A stretch of 35,322 nt of DNA from CAYFUR01 sp964346275 (GCA_964346275.1 CAYFUR010000031.1:1-35322); one strand, 5' to 3'. Positions 1 to 7,840 are shown, counted from the first letter of the stretch. Notes: generated by a model from the sequence alone, not told the origin. Numbers and translations are program-made.

Positions 1-52
1 GTAGGCGTTCCCAAGCTGAGGGTCGCCGGTTCGAACCCGGTTTCCCGCTCCA
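1..52 (+). tRNA. tRNA-Gly, 3' part only (cut by window start)
   Basis: The T arm is clear: stem 25-29 pairs with 37-41 around the loop TTCGAAC at 30-36. The acceptor 3' strand is 42-48, followed by discriminator T49 and an encoded CCA at 50-52. The implied acceptor 5' strand, GCGGGAA, and the ending TTTCCCGCTCCA match bacterial tRNA-Gly such as the E. coli GCC isoacceptor. TTCCCAA at 8-14 would give anticodon CCC. However, the five bases before it do not pair with 15-19 in the normal register. They fit better if the loop is 8 nt, 7-14, with one mismatch and one G-T pair. The D arm is outside the window. tRNA identity Gly is likely; the isoacceptor is less sure. Confidence 0.85.
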
Positions 53-65
53 TTTGGTCCTGGGT

Positions 66-100
66 CCGAACCGGAAGAACGACCTTCGCTTCGGTGTTTT
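66..100 (+). terminator. weak candidate terminator after the tRNA
   Basis: CCGAA at 66-70 can pair with TTCGG at 90-94, and inside it GAAG 74-77 with CTTC 84-87. A short TTTT follows at 97-100. The stem has an internal loop and the T-run is short, so this is only a plausible transcription stop for the tRNA. It also overlaps the end of the convergent hutX gene. Confidence 0.3.
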
Positions 101-633
101 CAGGTTCTGGTGAGAGAATAGCGTTTGCGCAGTTGTTCCCATTGCTCGTGCCGCTCTTCCAGCGATGGGCCGTCCGGCTTGATGAGCGATGGGAGGATAA
201 AAGCCTTCAGGCCCGAGGCGCCGTTGCCGTCGAAAAACTGTAACGAAAGCAGCGGCGGCGTGGAATCGTCCGCCGTGGGCGGCTTCACGGCAAAGATGTT
301 CTCCACTTCGCCGAGCTTCAGGTGCATGTGCAGATTCTCTCCCGCGACGTTGAAATACGGCCCGGACTGGCTGAAGCCGCCAAAGGCGCCTTTGACTTCC
401 ATGACGGCAATCGTGTTGCGCACGACGATATACAGCGTGCCCCAGGAGTCCAGCTCGCGGATGATGTCCTCCGCGCGGTCAGAGTCCAATTCCGTGGCAT
501 AGCCAACCGGCATGGCGCGCATGATCTCGGCTTCGGCCACGCCGAGGGCATCGGCGAGCATGGCGGTTTTCAGGCGCGGATTGGCTTTCAGCTTCCGCGC
601 CACTTTCTCTTTCAGTTCCGCCGTGTCCATCAT
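100..633 (-). CDS. hutX: HutX/ChuX-family cytosolic heme carrier
   Basis: This 177-residue protein fits the heme-utilisation carrier family HutX/ChuX (usually about 160-180 residues). The family binds imported heme in the cytosol and hands it to a degrading enzyme. A central segment, LYIVVRNTIAVMEVKGAF, followed by GPYFNVAGENLHMHL, is the family's beta-sheet core. The N-terminal 60 residues look helical (KEKVARKLKANPRLKTAMLADALGVAE), as expected. Its ATG at 633 overlaps the stop of the heme oxygenase gene in ATGA, so the two are translationally coupled. This is the last gene of the heme operon that begins with hmuT. Carrier function is inferred from family and context; the heme ligand cannot be assigned from sequence alone. 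Confidence 0.88.
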   Translation of the reverse strand: MMDTAELKEKVARKLKANPRLKTAMLADALGVAEAEIMRAMPVGYATELDSDRAEDIIRELDSWGTLYIVVRNTIAVMEVKGAFGGFSQSGPYFNVAGENLHMHLKLGEVENIFAVKPPTADDSTPPLLSLQFFDGNGASGLKAFILPSLIKPDGPSLEERHEQWEQLRKRYSLTRT

Positions 634-1310
634 GACTGGTTTCCGTCCTGCGGCTGGGCGTGCGCCTCGCGCGAGATCGCGTTCATGTGGTGGAAGGTTT
701 CCCGCCCCACGCGAATCATCTCGTTCATCAGGGCCTCGTCGAAATCCAGCTCGTTAAAGGCCTCGCGCCAGGCTTTCCACTTCTTGCGGATCTCCGAGCC
801 GTAGGGCTGGAGGTGATAGGTGCCATCGGTGCCTTCCAGGCCATAGCATTCACGCACGGCCTTGGCGATGAACATCGCGCCGTTATTGCTCCCTTCGATC
901 ACATAGTGAATGGCGAGCAGCAGACGTGGATCGCGCTGGGCAGTTTCGTGGAAGAAAGAATACATCTTCTCCGTCGCCGGAACGGGCTTCACTCCGGCCG
1001 GGTCGACGCCGAAAAAGCGCAGGTCCTGCGCCGCTTTCTCCGCGTGAAACTGCTCATCGGTTACCACGTGGTTCAGGAACGGTTCTCCGTGGCGGTGCGC
1101 GTCCAGAAACTTCTCGAATTCCCGCTGAAGAAGGTAACGCTGTTTCACGCCATTGACGTATTTATACTTTGGCAGGTTGCCTTTCATGACGCTTTCCTGC
1201 TCGACCGCCTCGTCATTGGCGTCGTTGGAAACGCCTTCATGAATATCCCAGATACCGGCTTTGAGCTGTTCGATCGGAGTTTGCTCGGAAGTTTCAGGGG
1301 ACTGGCTCAT
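630..1310 (-). CDS. hmuO: heme oxygenase (biliverdin-producing type)
   Basis: The protein has 226 residues, the usual size of bacterial heme oxygenases, which open heme with O2 and reductant to biliverdin, CO and Fe2+. Two family landmarks are visible. An N-terminal helix contains IWDIHEG, whose His24 is a plausible proximal heme ligand. A distal-helix stretch, HYVIEGSNNGAMFIAKAV, is glycine-rich and kinked like the GSxxGG segment of the HO fold. MKGNLPKYKYVNGVKQRYLL resembles the second helix of the family. An AAAGGA precedes the ATG by 10 bases, and the perfect palindrome TGTCTAGACA (1311-1320) lies in that spacer. The gene sits between the prepilin gene (52-base gap) and hutX (overlap). 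Pairing with a heme importer supports iron release from imported heme. It needs oxygen, which contrasts with the fermentative module nearby. Confidence 0.85.
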   Translation of the reverse strand: MSQSPETSEQTPIEQLKAGIWDIHEGVSNDANDEAVEQESVMKGNLPKYKYVNGVKQRYLLQREFEKFLDAHRHGEPFLNHVVTDEQFHAEKAAQDLRFFGVDPAGVKPVPATEKMYSFFHETAQRDPRLLLAIHYVIEGSNNGAMFIAKAVRECYGLEGTDGTYHLQPYGSEIRKKWKAWREAFNELDFDEALMNEMIRVGRETFHHMNAISREAHAQPQDGNQS

Positions 1311-1362
1311 TGTCTAGACATCCTTTCGAAGCGTGTTTGGTCTTGGTGGGTGTTGCGGTGAA

Positions 1363-1944
1363 TCAAAGGTCGTCGCCCAGGGTTCCCGGGCTCAGGCGGT
1401 AGATATCCCCGCTGCTGATGGTTCCATTCGTCGGGTCGTATGTTGTCCGGATCGAGAGTCCGCTCCTAAGTGCTATGGGGTGGGCGACGCAGTAGCCGCC
1501 GCCATCCAGGTCCTGATCGGGCCCGCGGCTGGCCAGAGAGTAAAGGCTGCCGACGGCTTCCACCGTATCAAATACGGCGGCGCCGCCGGCATAGAGATTC
1601 CCCGAAGCGTAAACATAGAGCGGCGAACTCCCATGAAAGGTGGAGGTGTCTTCCTTCCAGAACGGATCCTTGGGGATGCTCGTGATGTAGGCAATCGGGC
1701 TGGTCAAATGCTTGAGCCTCTGCGGCAGCGCTTCGGTCAGGAACGCTTTGCGGTATCGGTTGTTGTCCACCCGGTAGGCGTCCAGCGCTGTCGCCAGCGA
1801 TCGCATGTCCGACTGCGCCCGGCTGACCTTCGAGCGGACTTGCGCTTCGAGAAAGTTGGGCAGCGCAATGGCAGCCAGAATAGTGATCACGGCCACAACG
1901 ATCAAGAGTTCTATCAGGGTAAAGCCAACGGGATGTCGTTTCAC
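1363..1944 (-). CDS. type IV prepilin-like / type II secretion pseudopilin protein
   Basis: The 193-residue protein starts with a classic class III signal: a short basic leader MKRHPVG, then FTLIELLIVVAVITILAAIALP. Prepilin peptidase would cut after Gly7 and methylate Phe8; Glu is at mature position 5. The next segment (NFLEAQVRSKVSRAQSDMRSL) continues the long pilin helix. The globular tail has DPTNGTISSGDIYR near the end, a feature I associate with large families of such proteins in planctomycete-like bacteria. The start is GTG at 1944 because AAGGAG lies 7 bases upstream. No secretion ATPase or platform gene is near. The gene lies inside the heme operon, 69 bases after the lectin-like protein gene, so it may help assemble or export that protein. 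That role is inference. Confidence 0.85.
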   Translation of the reverse strand: MKRHPVGFTLIELLIVVAVITILAAIALPNFLEAQVRSKVSRAQSDMRSLATALDAYRVDNNRYRKAFLTEALPQRLKHLTSPIAYITSIPKDPFWKEDTSTFHGSSPLYVYASGNLYAGGAAVFDTVEAVGSLYSLASRGPDQDLDGGGYCVAHPIALRSGLSIRTTYDPTNGTISSGDIYRLSPGTLGDDL

Positions 1945-2013
1945 AACGGGTCTCCTTCAAGGGTTCAATAAAACACTCCGGGGGAGGAGCGGGCCTCCCC
2001 CGGATAGTGATGC

Positions 2014-3513
2014 TCAGTAAAGCGCCCAGTCCTTCACACCCGTGGAGGTGATGGGCAGGCTGATTTCGTCGAAGTAGAGGTGCTCGCGCCGACCTGACAA
2101 GTAGCCGATATCCAGCTCGTCGGTTTCCGTGATGTAATTGCCAAAGCCGCCGTTGCTGGCGGAGCCATTCATGAGGCGGAGCTTCGGGTTGGAATCCAGC
2201 CCCGGGCCGGTCATGCGCCCTTCGCCGTCCAGGTTTTCCTGGCCGTCGATGAGTATATACGATTCCGTGTTGGCCAGCACGATTTCCACGTTGTGCCACC
2301 CGACGGAGCGATCGCCGAAGTAATCGCTGTTGAAATCGGCCGGGCCTCCGGGGTTCGAGCGAATGGAGTAATAATTCTTATTCGTCTCGGCGGATGGATA
2401 GGGACCATTCCACAGCTCAAGGGCGATGAAGTCGGCGGGATTGCTGCCATCCTCGATCAGGATCGTTCCGAAGGAATCGAGGTCCTCGTTCTGGCCCAGC
2501 GCATCATACACGGAAAGCGTAATGCTGCCCGCCTGGGCCGAAGAAAGATCAAAGGCCAGGTTCTTGAACGGCTCGGGATTATTGGCAAAGATGGCGGACT
2601 GGCTTCCTTCGCTTGTCAGCGTCGTGGTGGTTTCAAAATCGTTCACGAAATCCGCCATATCCGGGTTGTCGAAGGCCGAGGGGCCCATGAATACGCCGGG
2701 AGAGTCGACTTCGCCCGATTCGAATCCCATGCTGTCCGAATCGGAAGAGGGTGCCGTGGCCGTAAAGGTGGCATTGTCGAGATAGACAAGGCCCGGCGCG
2801 GCGGGATAGCTCGTGGCGCCGCTCTGGGTCCAGTTGCTGAAGCCGCCCCCGGTTGCCGAGTCCGCCATGAAGCGCAGGCGCAGATCGGCGCTGCCGCCGG
2901 GGCCTTCCACCTCCGTGGCGTCCGGGGAACCATCCACATTCACAGTCGTTTCCGTGGAGGTCACATTGAAGTTGATCGTGTGCCAGCCAACGCTGCGCAC
3001 CGGGCCCGCGGGATAGGTGTCGAAGACGGAGTCCGAGGCATCGTCTATACCTTCGGACGCATAGTAGCGCCCGCCGTCGTAGGGAAGCCGGGTAATCTCG
3101 ACAGCCACGAAGTCCTCCGGATTGTTCGCGTCCTCGAGAATCACCGACATGGCCCATTCGAAGGCGCCGGAGTTTGCCAGCCCGAAGGTGTCGTAGAAGT
3201 CCACCGAGATCGTGCCCGCTTCCAGATCGATGGGCACATCATAGGTAAAGGACTCAAAGGGGTCCTGGGGATAGTTGTCCTGACTATCAGCGGGTTTGAC
3301 TTCCGGATCATACGGCTTAATCGAATAGGTCGTACTGTCCGCCGCCTGATCGGACGTGATTTGGAAGAAGTTCTTGTCCCCGCTGATCAGCGAATTGGAG
3401 AGCGGGTCGGTTCCTTCAAAGTCGATGAGGGTTTGCGCTCCGGCTGTGCTGGCGAGTCCGAGCGCAAGCGCGAAAGAGGGAACAGCATGGTGAAGCAGCT
3501 TCTGTTTATGCAT
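2014..3513 (-). CDS. secreted protein with two tandem LamG/jelly-roll-like repeats
   Basis: The product has 499 residues. Residues 1-26 form a Sec signal peptide (basic start, hydrophobic core, likely cut after AGA). The rest appears to be two copies of one domain. The first carries SVGWHTINFNV followed by TTVNVDG, the second SVGWHNVEIVL followed by SYILIDG. Each copy also has a GGF(S/G)N segment and a YLD/YFD motif (LVYLDNATF and LYFDEISL). The pattern resembles concanavalin-like beta-sandwich (LamG-type) binding domains, but I cannot name a family. The protein is acidic and ends in KDWALY. The gene starts 14 bases after hmuV and has a good AAAGGA site, so it is co-transcribed with the heme importer. 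It could be a surface or secreted binding protein for a heme source. No known hemophore motif is seen. Confidence 0.75.
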   Translation of the reverse strand: MHKQKLLHHAVPSFALALGLASTAGAQTLIDFEGTDPLSNSLISGDKNFFQITSDQAADSTTYSIKPYDPEVKPADSQDNYPQDPFESFTYDVPIDLEAGTISVDFYDTFGLANSGAFEWAMSVILEDANNPEDFVAVEITRLPYDGGRYYASEGIDDASDSVFDTYPAGPVRSVGWHTINFNVTSTETTVNVDGSPDATEVEGPGGSADLRLRFMADSATGGGFSNWTQSGATSYPAAPGLVYLDNATFTATAPSSDSDSMGFESGEVDSPGVFMGPSAFDNPDMADFVNDFETTTTLTSEGSQSAIFANNPEPFKNLAFDLSSAQAGSITLSVYDALGQNEDLDSFGTILIEDGSNPADFIALELWNGPYPSAETNKNYYSIRSNPGGPADFNSDYFGDRSVGWHNVEIVLANTESYILIDGQENLDGEGRMTGPGLDSNPKLRLMNGSASNGGFGNYITETDELDIGYLSGRREHLYFDEISLPITSTGVKDWALY

Positions 3514-3527
3514 CGAAGGAGATTCCT

Positions 3528-4370
3528 TTAAATGGGTTGGGATTGAGTCTCAGGGGTTGAGGGTTGGTCCGTCCCGGCCCGCGAGGGATGCGGGATCAGA
3601 AAGGGACAGCCGGTTGTGGGATGGCAGATAATCGTGCTCTCCAGCCCGTAAACGGACTGGATGCAGTTCTGGGTCAGCACCTCGGCGGGCGCTCCGCAAC
3701 GCACCATCGCGCCTTCGCAGAGCACGGCGATGCGGTCGGCATAGAGCGCCGCGAGGTTGATGTCGTGGAGCACGGCGAGAACGCCGATGCCCTCCGAGGC
3801 CACTTCACGCGCCAGCCTCAGCACCAGGTGCTGGTGGGCGAGGTCCAGCGCGGAGGTGGGTTCGTCCAGCAGCAGAAACCGCTGCTCCTCTTCCTCCGCC
3901 GGACCGGTGATCTGGGCGAGAACCCGCGCGAGGTGAACGCGCTGGCGCTCGCCGCCGGAGAGAGTGGGGTAGCGCCTTTCCGCCAGGTGCAGCGCCCCGA
4001 CGCGGTCGAGGCATTCCCAGGCAATTCGCTCATTCCCCCGTGATGGCGTGGTCGCCGTGTGGGGCAGCCGTCCCATCATGACAACTTCGAAGACGGGATA
4101 CGGAAAGTTGAGCGCGCTTGCCTGGGGAAGAACACCAAGCCGCCGGGCGCGTCTATACGCCTCCCATTCACCCAGTTCCCGGCCTTCGAGTTCCGCGCGG
4201 CCGGAAACAGGCGTGATTTCTCCGCTCAGGAGCCGCAGCAGCGTGCTTTTGCCGGCGCCGTTGGGGCCCAGCACCGCCAGCACTTCGCCCGCCTCGACGG
4301 CGAGGGAGATGTCCTTGAGCAGGACAGCATCCCCAACGGCGTAGGTTACCTGGTGCGCGGCGAGAGTCAC
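3528..4370 (-). CDS. hmuV: hemin ABC transporter ATP-binding protein
   Basis: This 280-residue cytoplasmic ATPase would drive heme import through HmuU. The full nucleotide-binding set is present: Walker A GPNGAGKST, Q-loop LPQASALNF, signature LSGGERQRVHLARVL, Walker B FLLLDEPTSALD and H-loop VLHDINLAA. The start is GTG at 4370, overlapping the hmuU stop as GTGA; a longer frame upstream is only a shadow of hmuU. The C-terminal tail after residue 250 (LIPHPSRAGTDQPSTPETQ) is an ordinary variable end. The sequence is of the FepC/BtuD/HmuV subgroup, which also serves siderophores and cobalamin. Heme is preferred because HutX and heme oxygenase are in the same operon. B12 is a weaker alternative, given the B12-dependent mutase in this genome. 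Confidence 0.88.
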   Translation of the reverse strand: MTLAAHQVTYAVGDAVLLKDISLAVEAGEVLAVLGPNGAGKSTLLRLLSGEITPVSGRAELEGRELGEWEAYRRARRLGVLPQASALNFPYPVFEVVMMGRLPHTATTPSRGNERIAWECLDRVGALHLAERRYPTLSGGERQRVHLARVLAQITGPAEEEEQRFLLLDEPTSALDLAHQHLVLRLAREVASEGIGVLAVLHDINLAALYADRIAVLCEGAMVRCGAPAEVLTQNCIQSVYGLESTIICHPTTGCPFLIPHPSRAGTDQPSTPETQSQPI

Positions 4371-5497
4371 AGCAGGGCCCCCTTGTCGCGCTGGCGCAGA
4401 AGCAGCCAGAGGAAATAGGGAGCCCCGATGAGCGCCGTGACAACGCCCAGGGGCAGTTCCGCCGGCGCGGCAACGGTGCGCGCGAGCAAGTCCGCCGCGG
4501 AGAGCAAAGCCGCTCCCAGCAGCGCGCTTCCGGGCATCAGGAGCCGGTGGTCCGGTCCCGCCGCCAGCCGAAGCAGATGGGGCACGACCAGGCCAACAAA
4601 CCCGATGATGCCAGTCACGGAAACCGCCGCTCCAACCGACAGGGCCACGAGGCCAACGGTCAGAACGCGCACCCGCTGCACGGCGACGCCGAGGTGGTGA
4701 GCCTCCGCCTCGCCCAGCGCCAGCGCGTCCAAAGCCCGCGCCAGCACCGGAAGCACCACACAGGCGGCGGCCATGAAGGGCCCCACGATCGCCAGTGACG
4801 ACCAGGTTCCTCCTGCCAGACTCCCCAGACTCCAAAACGTAATCGTGCGCAGCTCTTCATTGTCGGCGAGGAACATCGCAAGGCCCGTGACCGCGCCGGC
4901 CAGTGAGTTGACGGCAATGCCCGCGAGAAGCATCGTCGCGATCATCATCCGTCCCCCTGCCATGGACAGGCGATAGACAAGGAACGTCGCCCCGAGCGCA
5001 CCGAGGAAAGCGGCCGCCGGAACGAGCCAGGGCAGCAACCCGCCGGAGATGCTCCCCGCAAGCGCAGATGCCGCTAGTATCGCCAGAACCGCCGCCATCG
5101 CCGCGCCGCCCGATGTTCCGATCAGGCCGGGCTCGGCCAGCGGGTTCCGAAAAAGCCCCTGGATCGCCGCCCCGCCGATTCCCAGCGTGCCGCCCACCAG
5201 CAGGCCCAGCAGAACACGCGGAATCCGGATCGACCAAATGACCGCCTCCTGGGCCGCGGTGAACTCCACGGGAAGATCCACCCCGATGGGTTTCAGAAGG
5301 ATGGCAAGGAACTCCGCCAGGGTGACGTTCACCGCGCCGGACACAACGGAGCAGGACGCCGACAGGACCACGAGCATCGCCAGCCCGCCCAGGGTCAGGA
5401 CTCGCTTGCGGCGTTGCCTCTGCGACCAGGAGGAAGAACTCATGGGCTCTTCCTCGGAGGCCGCCGGAGCCGGTATGGCCAGGCTCGCGTCCCTCAA
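4367..5497 (-). CDS. hmuU: hemin ABC transporter permease, FecCD/BtuC family
   Basis: The 376-residue protein has about nine or ten hydrophobic segments, as in BtuC/FecCD/HmuU permeases, which form the dimeric membrane channel of type II importers. Family landmarks are RIPRVLLGLLVGGTLGIGGAAIQG after the second segment, NPLAEPGLIG, FWSLGSL in the middle, and the C-terminal GIIGFVGLVVPHLLR and LPLGVVTALIGAPYF. The EAHHLGV stretch is the cytoplasmic coupling region that contacts the ATPase. The first 30 residues (AIPAPAASEEEP) are a hydrophilic extension; an alternative start at Met19 is possible, but the upstream ATG overlaps the hmuT stop as ATGA and is preferred. It sits between the binding-protein and ATPase genes with 4-base overlaps at both ends. 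Confidence 0.92.
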   Translation of the reverse strand: MRDASLAIPAPAASEEEPMSSSSWSQRQRRKRVLTLGGLAMLVVLSASCSVVSGAVNVTLAEFLAILLKPIGVDLPVEFTAAQEAVIWSIRIPRVLLGLLVGGTLGIGGAAIQGLFRNPLAEPGLIGTSGGAAMAAVLAILAASALAGSISGGLLPWLVPAAAFLGALGATFLVYRLSMAGGRMMIATMLLAGIAVNSLAGAVTGLAMFLADNEELRTITFWSLGSLAGGTWSSLAIVGPFMAAACVVLPVLARALDALALGEAEAHHLGVAVQRVRVLTVGLVALSVGAAVSVTGIIGFVGLVVPHLLRLAAGPDHRLLMPGSALLGAALLSAADLLARTVAAPAELPLGVVTALIGAPYFLWLLLRQRDKGALL

Positions 5498-6450
5498 TCT
5501 CCCGCCTCCGTGGAGGATTTCTCGCTGTATTCAGGATGGATTTTCTCGGCCAGGCGCTCCACCGCCTCCGGCAGGCGAGGGCCAAAGCTCAAAAGCAGGC
5601 TGTCGGGCAGATGAACGAAACGCTCTTCCTTCCCCGCAGACGTTTCCGCCATTCCGGGGAGAGAAAGCAGGCCCTCGTTGCCACCGATACTCTCAAAGCT
5701 CTTGTCGAGCATCAGGACCGCGTCGGGATTCAGGGCCAGCAGCGCCTCCGGCGTCAGCGGCTTGAAGCCACGCAGCTCCGCCGCAGCGTTCTTGCCGCCC
5801 GCCAGCTTGATCATCGCATCGGCAGACGTGCCCGAACCGCCGATCATCGGCGCACCCAGTCCAGCCCGCGAATAAAGAAAGAGGACCTTCGGTGTGCTTT
5901 CCGCATGCTCGACTCGCGTGCTGACACCCTCCAGGTCCGAGTGCATCTTGGCGGTCAGAGCCTTGGCCCGGCCCGGAATGCCCAGCGCCCGGGCCACCGC
6001 CGTGATTTTCTTTTCCGCTCCTTCCACGGACTGCTCCGTGGGGATCGTCACCACGCGAACGCCTGCCGAGCGAAGCTGGTCGATCGCCGTGGGCGGGCCA
6101 GCCTCCTTCGTCAGCAGCACGACATCCGGATTCAGAGAGAGAATCCCCTCCGATGACATCTGGCGGTGATAGTTGAGCCGGGGCCGCTCGAGAACCTCGG
6201 GGGGATACAGGCTCCCCTGATCCGATCCGACCACAAGGTCGCCGGCCCCAAGGGCAAAGACCGTTTCCGTGACATCTCCGCCGAGCGTCACAACGCGCAT
6301 GGCGCTCTGGTCCTTGCCTTCTTCCGCATCCTTGCTCTGCGCGGCGAGCGTCCCGGGAGAGACAACGGCGGCCAGAATGCCCATGATGGCGAAGACCGCC
6401 ACGCGGCCCGCGGCTGCGCGACAGCTGGATAAAGATAAAGAAAGACGCAT
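5494..6450 (-). CDS. hmuT: heme-binding periplasmic protein of the ABC importer
   Basis: This 318-residue protein is a class III substrate-binding protein (the BtuF/FepB/HmuT fold, two lobes joined by a long helix). Residues 1-37 are a signal peptide, with hydrophobic AVFAIMGILAAVV and a likely cut near TLAAQ. The mature part begins with MRVVTLGGDVTETVFALGAGDLVVGSD, typical of hemin-binding members, and continues with LNPDVVLL and TPEALLALNPDAVLML, the two lobe repeats. A tyrosine in LNYHRQMSSEG is at a place where HmuT proteins have a heme ligand; this is tentative. GGGAG lies 8 bases before the ATG. As the first gene of the heme operon it should carry the promoter upstream, between 6451 and 6685. 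I found no convincing Fur box there. Confidence 0.88.
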   Translation of the reverse strand: MRLSLSLSSCRAAAGRVAVFAIMGILAAVVSPGTLAAQSKDAEEGKDQSAMRVVTLGGDVTETVFALGAGDLVVGSDQGSLYPPEVLERPRLNYHRQMSSEGILSLNPDVVLLTKEAGPPTAIDQLRSAGVRVVTIPTEQSVEGAEKKITAVARALGIPGRAKALTAKMHSDLEGVSTRVEHAESTPKVLFLYSRAGLGAPMIGGSGTSADAMIKLAGGKNAAAELRGFKPLTPEALLALNPDAVLMLDKSFESIGGNEGLLSLPGMAETSAGKEERFVHLPDSLLLSFGPRLPEAVERLAEKIHPEYSEKSSTEAGD

Positions 6451-6535
6451 GAGTTCAGCTCCCTGAGAGGAGTTTCACCTCGAAATTTGTTTGATCGCTG
6501 GGAAGAGGGAGCCAGCAACGGAGTGGGTGAGTCAA

Positions 6536-6549
6536 TGACAAATTTGACA
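6536..6549. promoter_or_regulatory. candidate operator dyad in the hmuT / methyltransferase divergent gap
   Basis: TGACAAATTTGACA is palindromic except for one A on each side of the CAAATTTG core. It lies 86 bases before hmuT and 137 bases before the divergent methyltransferase gene. A partial second copy of the core, AAATTTG, is at 6483-6489. The site could bind a dimeric regulator of either gene. It does not match the Fur consensus. It may also be chance in an AT-rich stretch. Confidence 0.3.
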
Positions 6550-6685
6550 TACCAAACAACTTTAATTGCGCCCCATCGTGGGGTTTGTTTATCGACAGTT
6601 TATAGGCAGCATAAAATTTAGGCTTGCCACACCAACCAAGCAAATATATGGACCTACATATCCTAATATGGAGAAAGGCTCCCAA

Positions 6686-7492
6686 ATGGCTTCCCACTCT
6701 CTTCCTCGTCCCAATTCCGAAACCTTCTCTCTCGACAAGGCGCCCGGACATTGGCTGCTCGCCCGCCTGGGCAAAAAGGTGCTCCGCCCCGGCGGCATCG
6801 AAGCGACTCGATTCCTTCTGCGGTTGCTCAATATTTCTTCCGCGGACGACGTGGTGGAGTTCGCTCCCGGCCTCGGTGCCACGGCCCGGCGCATTGTGGC
6901 CCGTGGACCGAAGTCCTACACCGCCGTGGACCGCGACGAGGCCGCGGCGGCGCGCCTCAAATCCGCTCTCGGGCCCTCGGGGGCCCGTATTGTGAACGGT
7001 TCGGCGGAATCCAGCGGCCTGCAGGCCGATTCCGCCGATGTCGTGGTTGGCGAAGCGATGTTGACCATGCAGCCAGTTGAGAAGAAAAAGGCCATCATTG
7101 CCGAGGCGGCGAAGCTCATTCGCAAGGGGGGCCGCTATGGCATCCACGAAATCGCTCTTGGCCCTGACGATATTTCGGAGTCCGCCCGCCGGGATATTCG
7201 CGCGAGCATGAGCAAAGCGATCCATCACGGCGTCATGGCTCAGACGGAAGGCGAATGGCGCGCGCTCCTCGAGGAGGCAGGCTTCGTCGCTCTCGAGGTT
7301 CATCGCCTGCCGTTTCACCTGCTCGAGCCGAAACGCCTGCTGGCCGATGAAGGCCTGTTTGGCGCCCTCCGATTCGGGTTCAACCTGCTTCGCATGCCCG
7401 ATGCGCGCCGCCGCGTTCTGTCTATGCGCCGCACCTTCCGCCGCTACGAGAAAAACCTCACCGCGATCATTATCACTGCAAAGAAAGGATAA
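6686..7492 (+). CDS. SAM-dependent methyltransferase, class I
   Basis: The 268-residue product has a Rossmann-type methyltransferase core. Motif I is DDVVEFAPGLGATARRI, the second-strand acidic motif is YTAVDRDEAAAARL, and ADVVVGEAMLTMQ is the motif IV region, followed by KLIRKGGRYGIHEI. The substrate cannot be read from the sequence; the closest types are small-molecule or UbiE-like methyltransferases. I chose the ATG at 6686 (MASHSLP) because GAGAAAGG lies just upstream; the frame is open for 40 more codons, but that segment is AT-rich and looks like leader DNA. The cupin gene follows after 5 bases, so the two are one transcript. The pair is divergent from the heme operon. Confidence 0.8.
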   Translation: MASHSLPRPNSETFSLDKAPGHWLLARLGKKVLRPGGIEATRFLLRLLNISSADDVVEFAPGLGATARRIVARGPKSYTAVDRDEAAAARLKSALGPSGARIVNGSAESSGLQADSADVVVGEAMLTMQPVEKKKAIIAEAAKLIRKGGRYGIHEIALGPDDISESARRDIRASMSKAIHHGVMAQTEGEWRALLEEAGFVALEVHRLPFHLLEPKRLLADEGLFGALRFGFNLLRMPDARRRVLSMRRTFRRYEKNLTAIIITAKKG

Positions 7493-7497
7493 CAGAA

Positions 7498-7830
7498 ATG
7501 AAAGCTGAAGTCTTCCACGTCGATGCCTCGACAGAATCCGCACAGGCGAAACCCAACAGTATTCTTTCCGAATCGCTGATTGCGAACCAGGATGTGAAGG
7601 CGATCCGGTTTCACTTCGCCGAAGGCCAGGAGTTGTCGGAACACACGGCCACCATGGCCGCCCTGATGTGCCAGGTGTCCGGACGCTCGAAATGGGGCCT
7701 GGGCGGCGAGCAACGCGACGCCGTGCCCGGCGACTGGGTGTATATGCCGCCCAACCTCAAGCACTCGATCCATGCGACGGAAGAATCCATCGTTCTTCTC
7801 CTCCTCCTCAAAAAGTCCGGAGAACCTTGA
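7498..7830 (+). CDS. small cupin-domain protein
   Basis: The 110-residue protein is a single cupin barrel. Motif 1 region is IRFHFAEGQELSEHTATMAALMCQVSG, and the motif 2 region is GDWVYMPPNLKHSIHATEES. One His in each motif (SEHT and LKHSI) could bind a metal, but motif 1 lacks the usual second His, so metal binding is uncertain. AAAGGATAACAGAA precedes the ATG. It is the second gene of a two-gene unit with the methyltransferase and ends only 10 bases before the convergent acyltransferase gene. Small cupins of this type can be sensors or isomerase-like enzymes; the specific role is unknown. Confidence 0.8.
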   Translation: MKAEVFHVDASTESAQAKPNSILSESLIANQDVKAIRFHFAEGQELSEHTATMAALMCQVSGRSKWGLGGEQRDAVPGDWVYMPPNLKHSIHATEESIVLLLLLKKSGEP

Positions 7831-7840
7831 GGCCGCGTGA

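Noticed and set aside
1311..1320. TGTCTAGACA palindrome just before the heme oxygenase start
   Set aside because: Perfect 10-mer, but inside an operon and in the ribosome-site spacer. Most simply chance.
6451..6685. Fur box before hmuT
   Set aside because: No stretch close to the 19-base Fur consensus. Only the shorter TGACAAATTTGACA dyad stands out.
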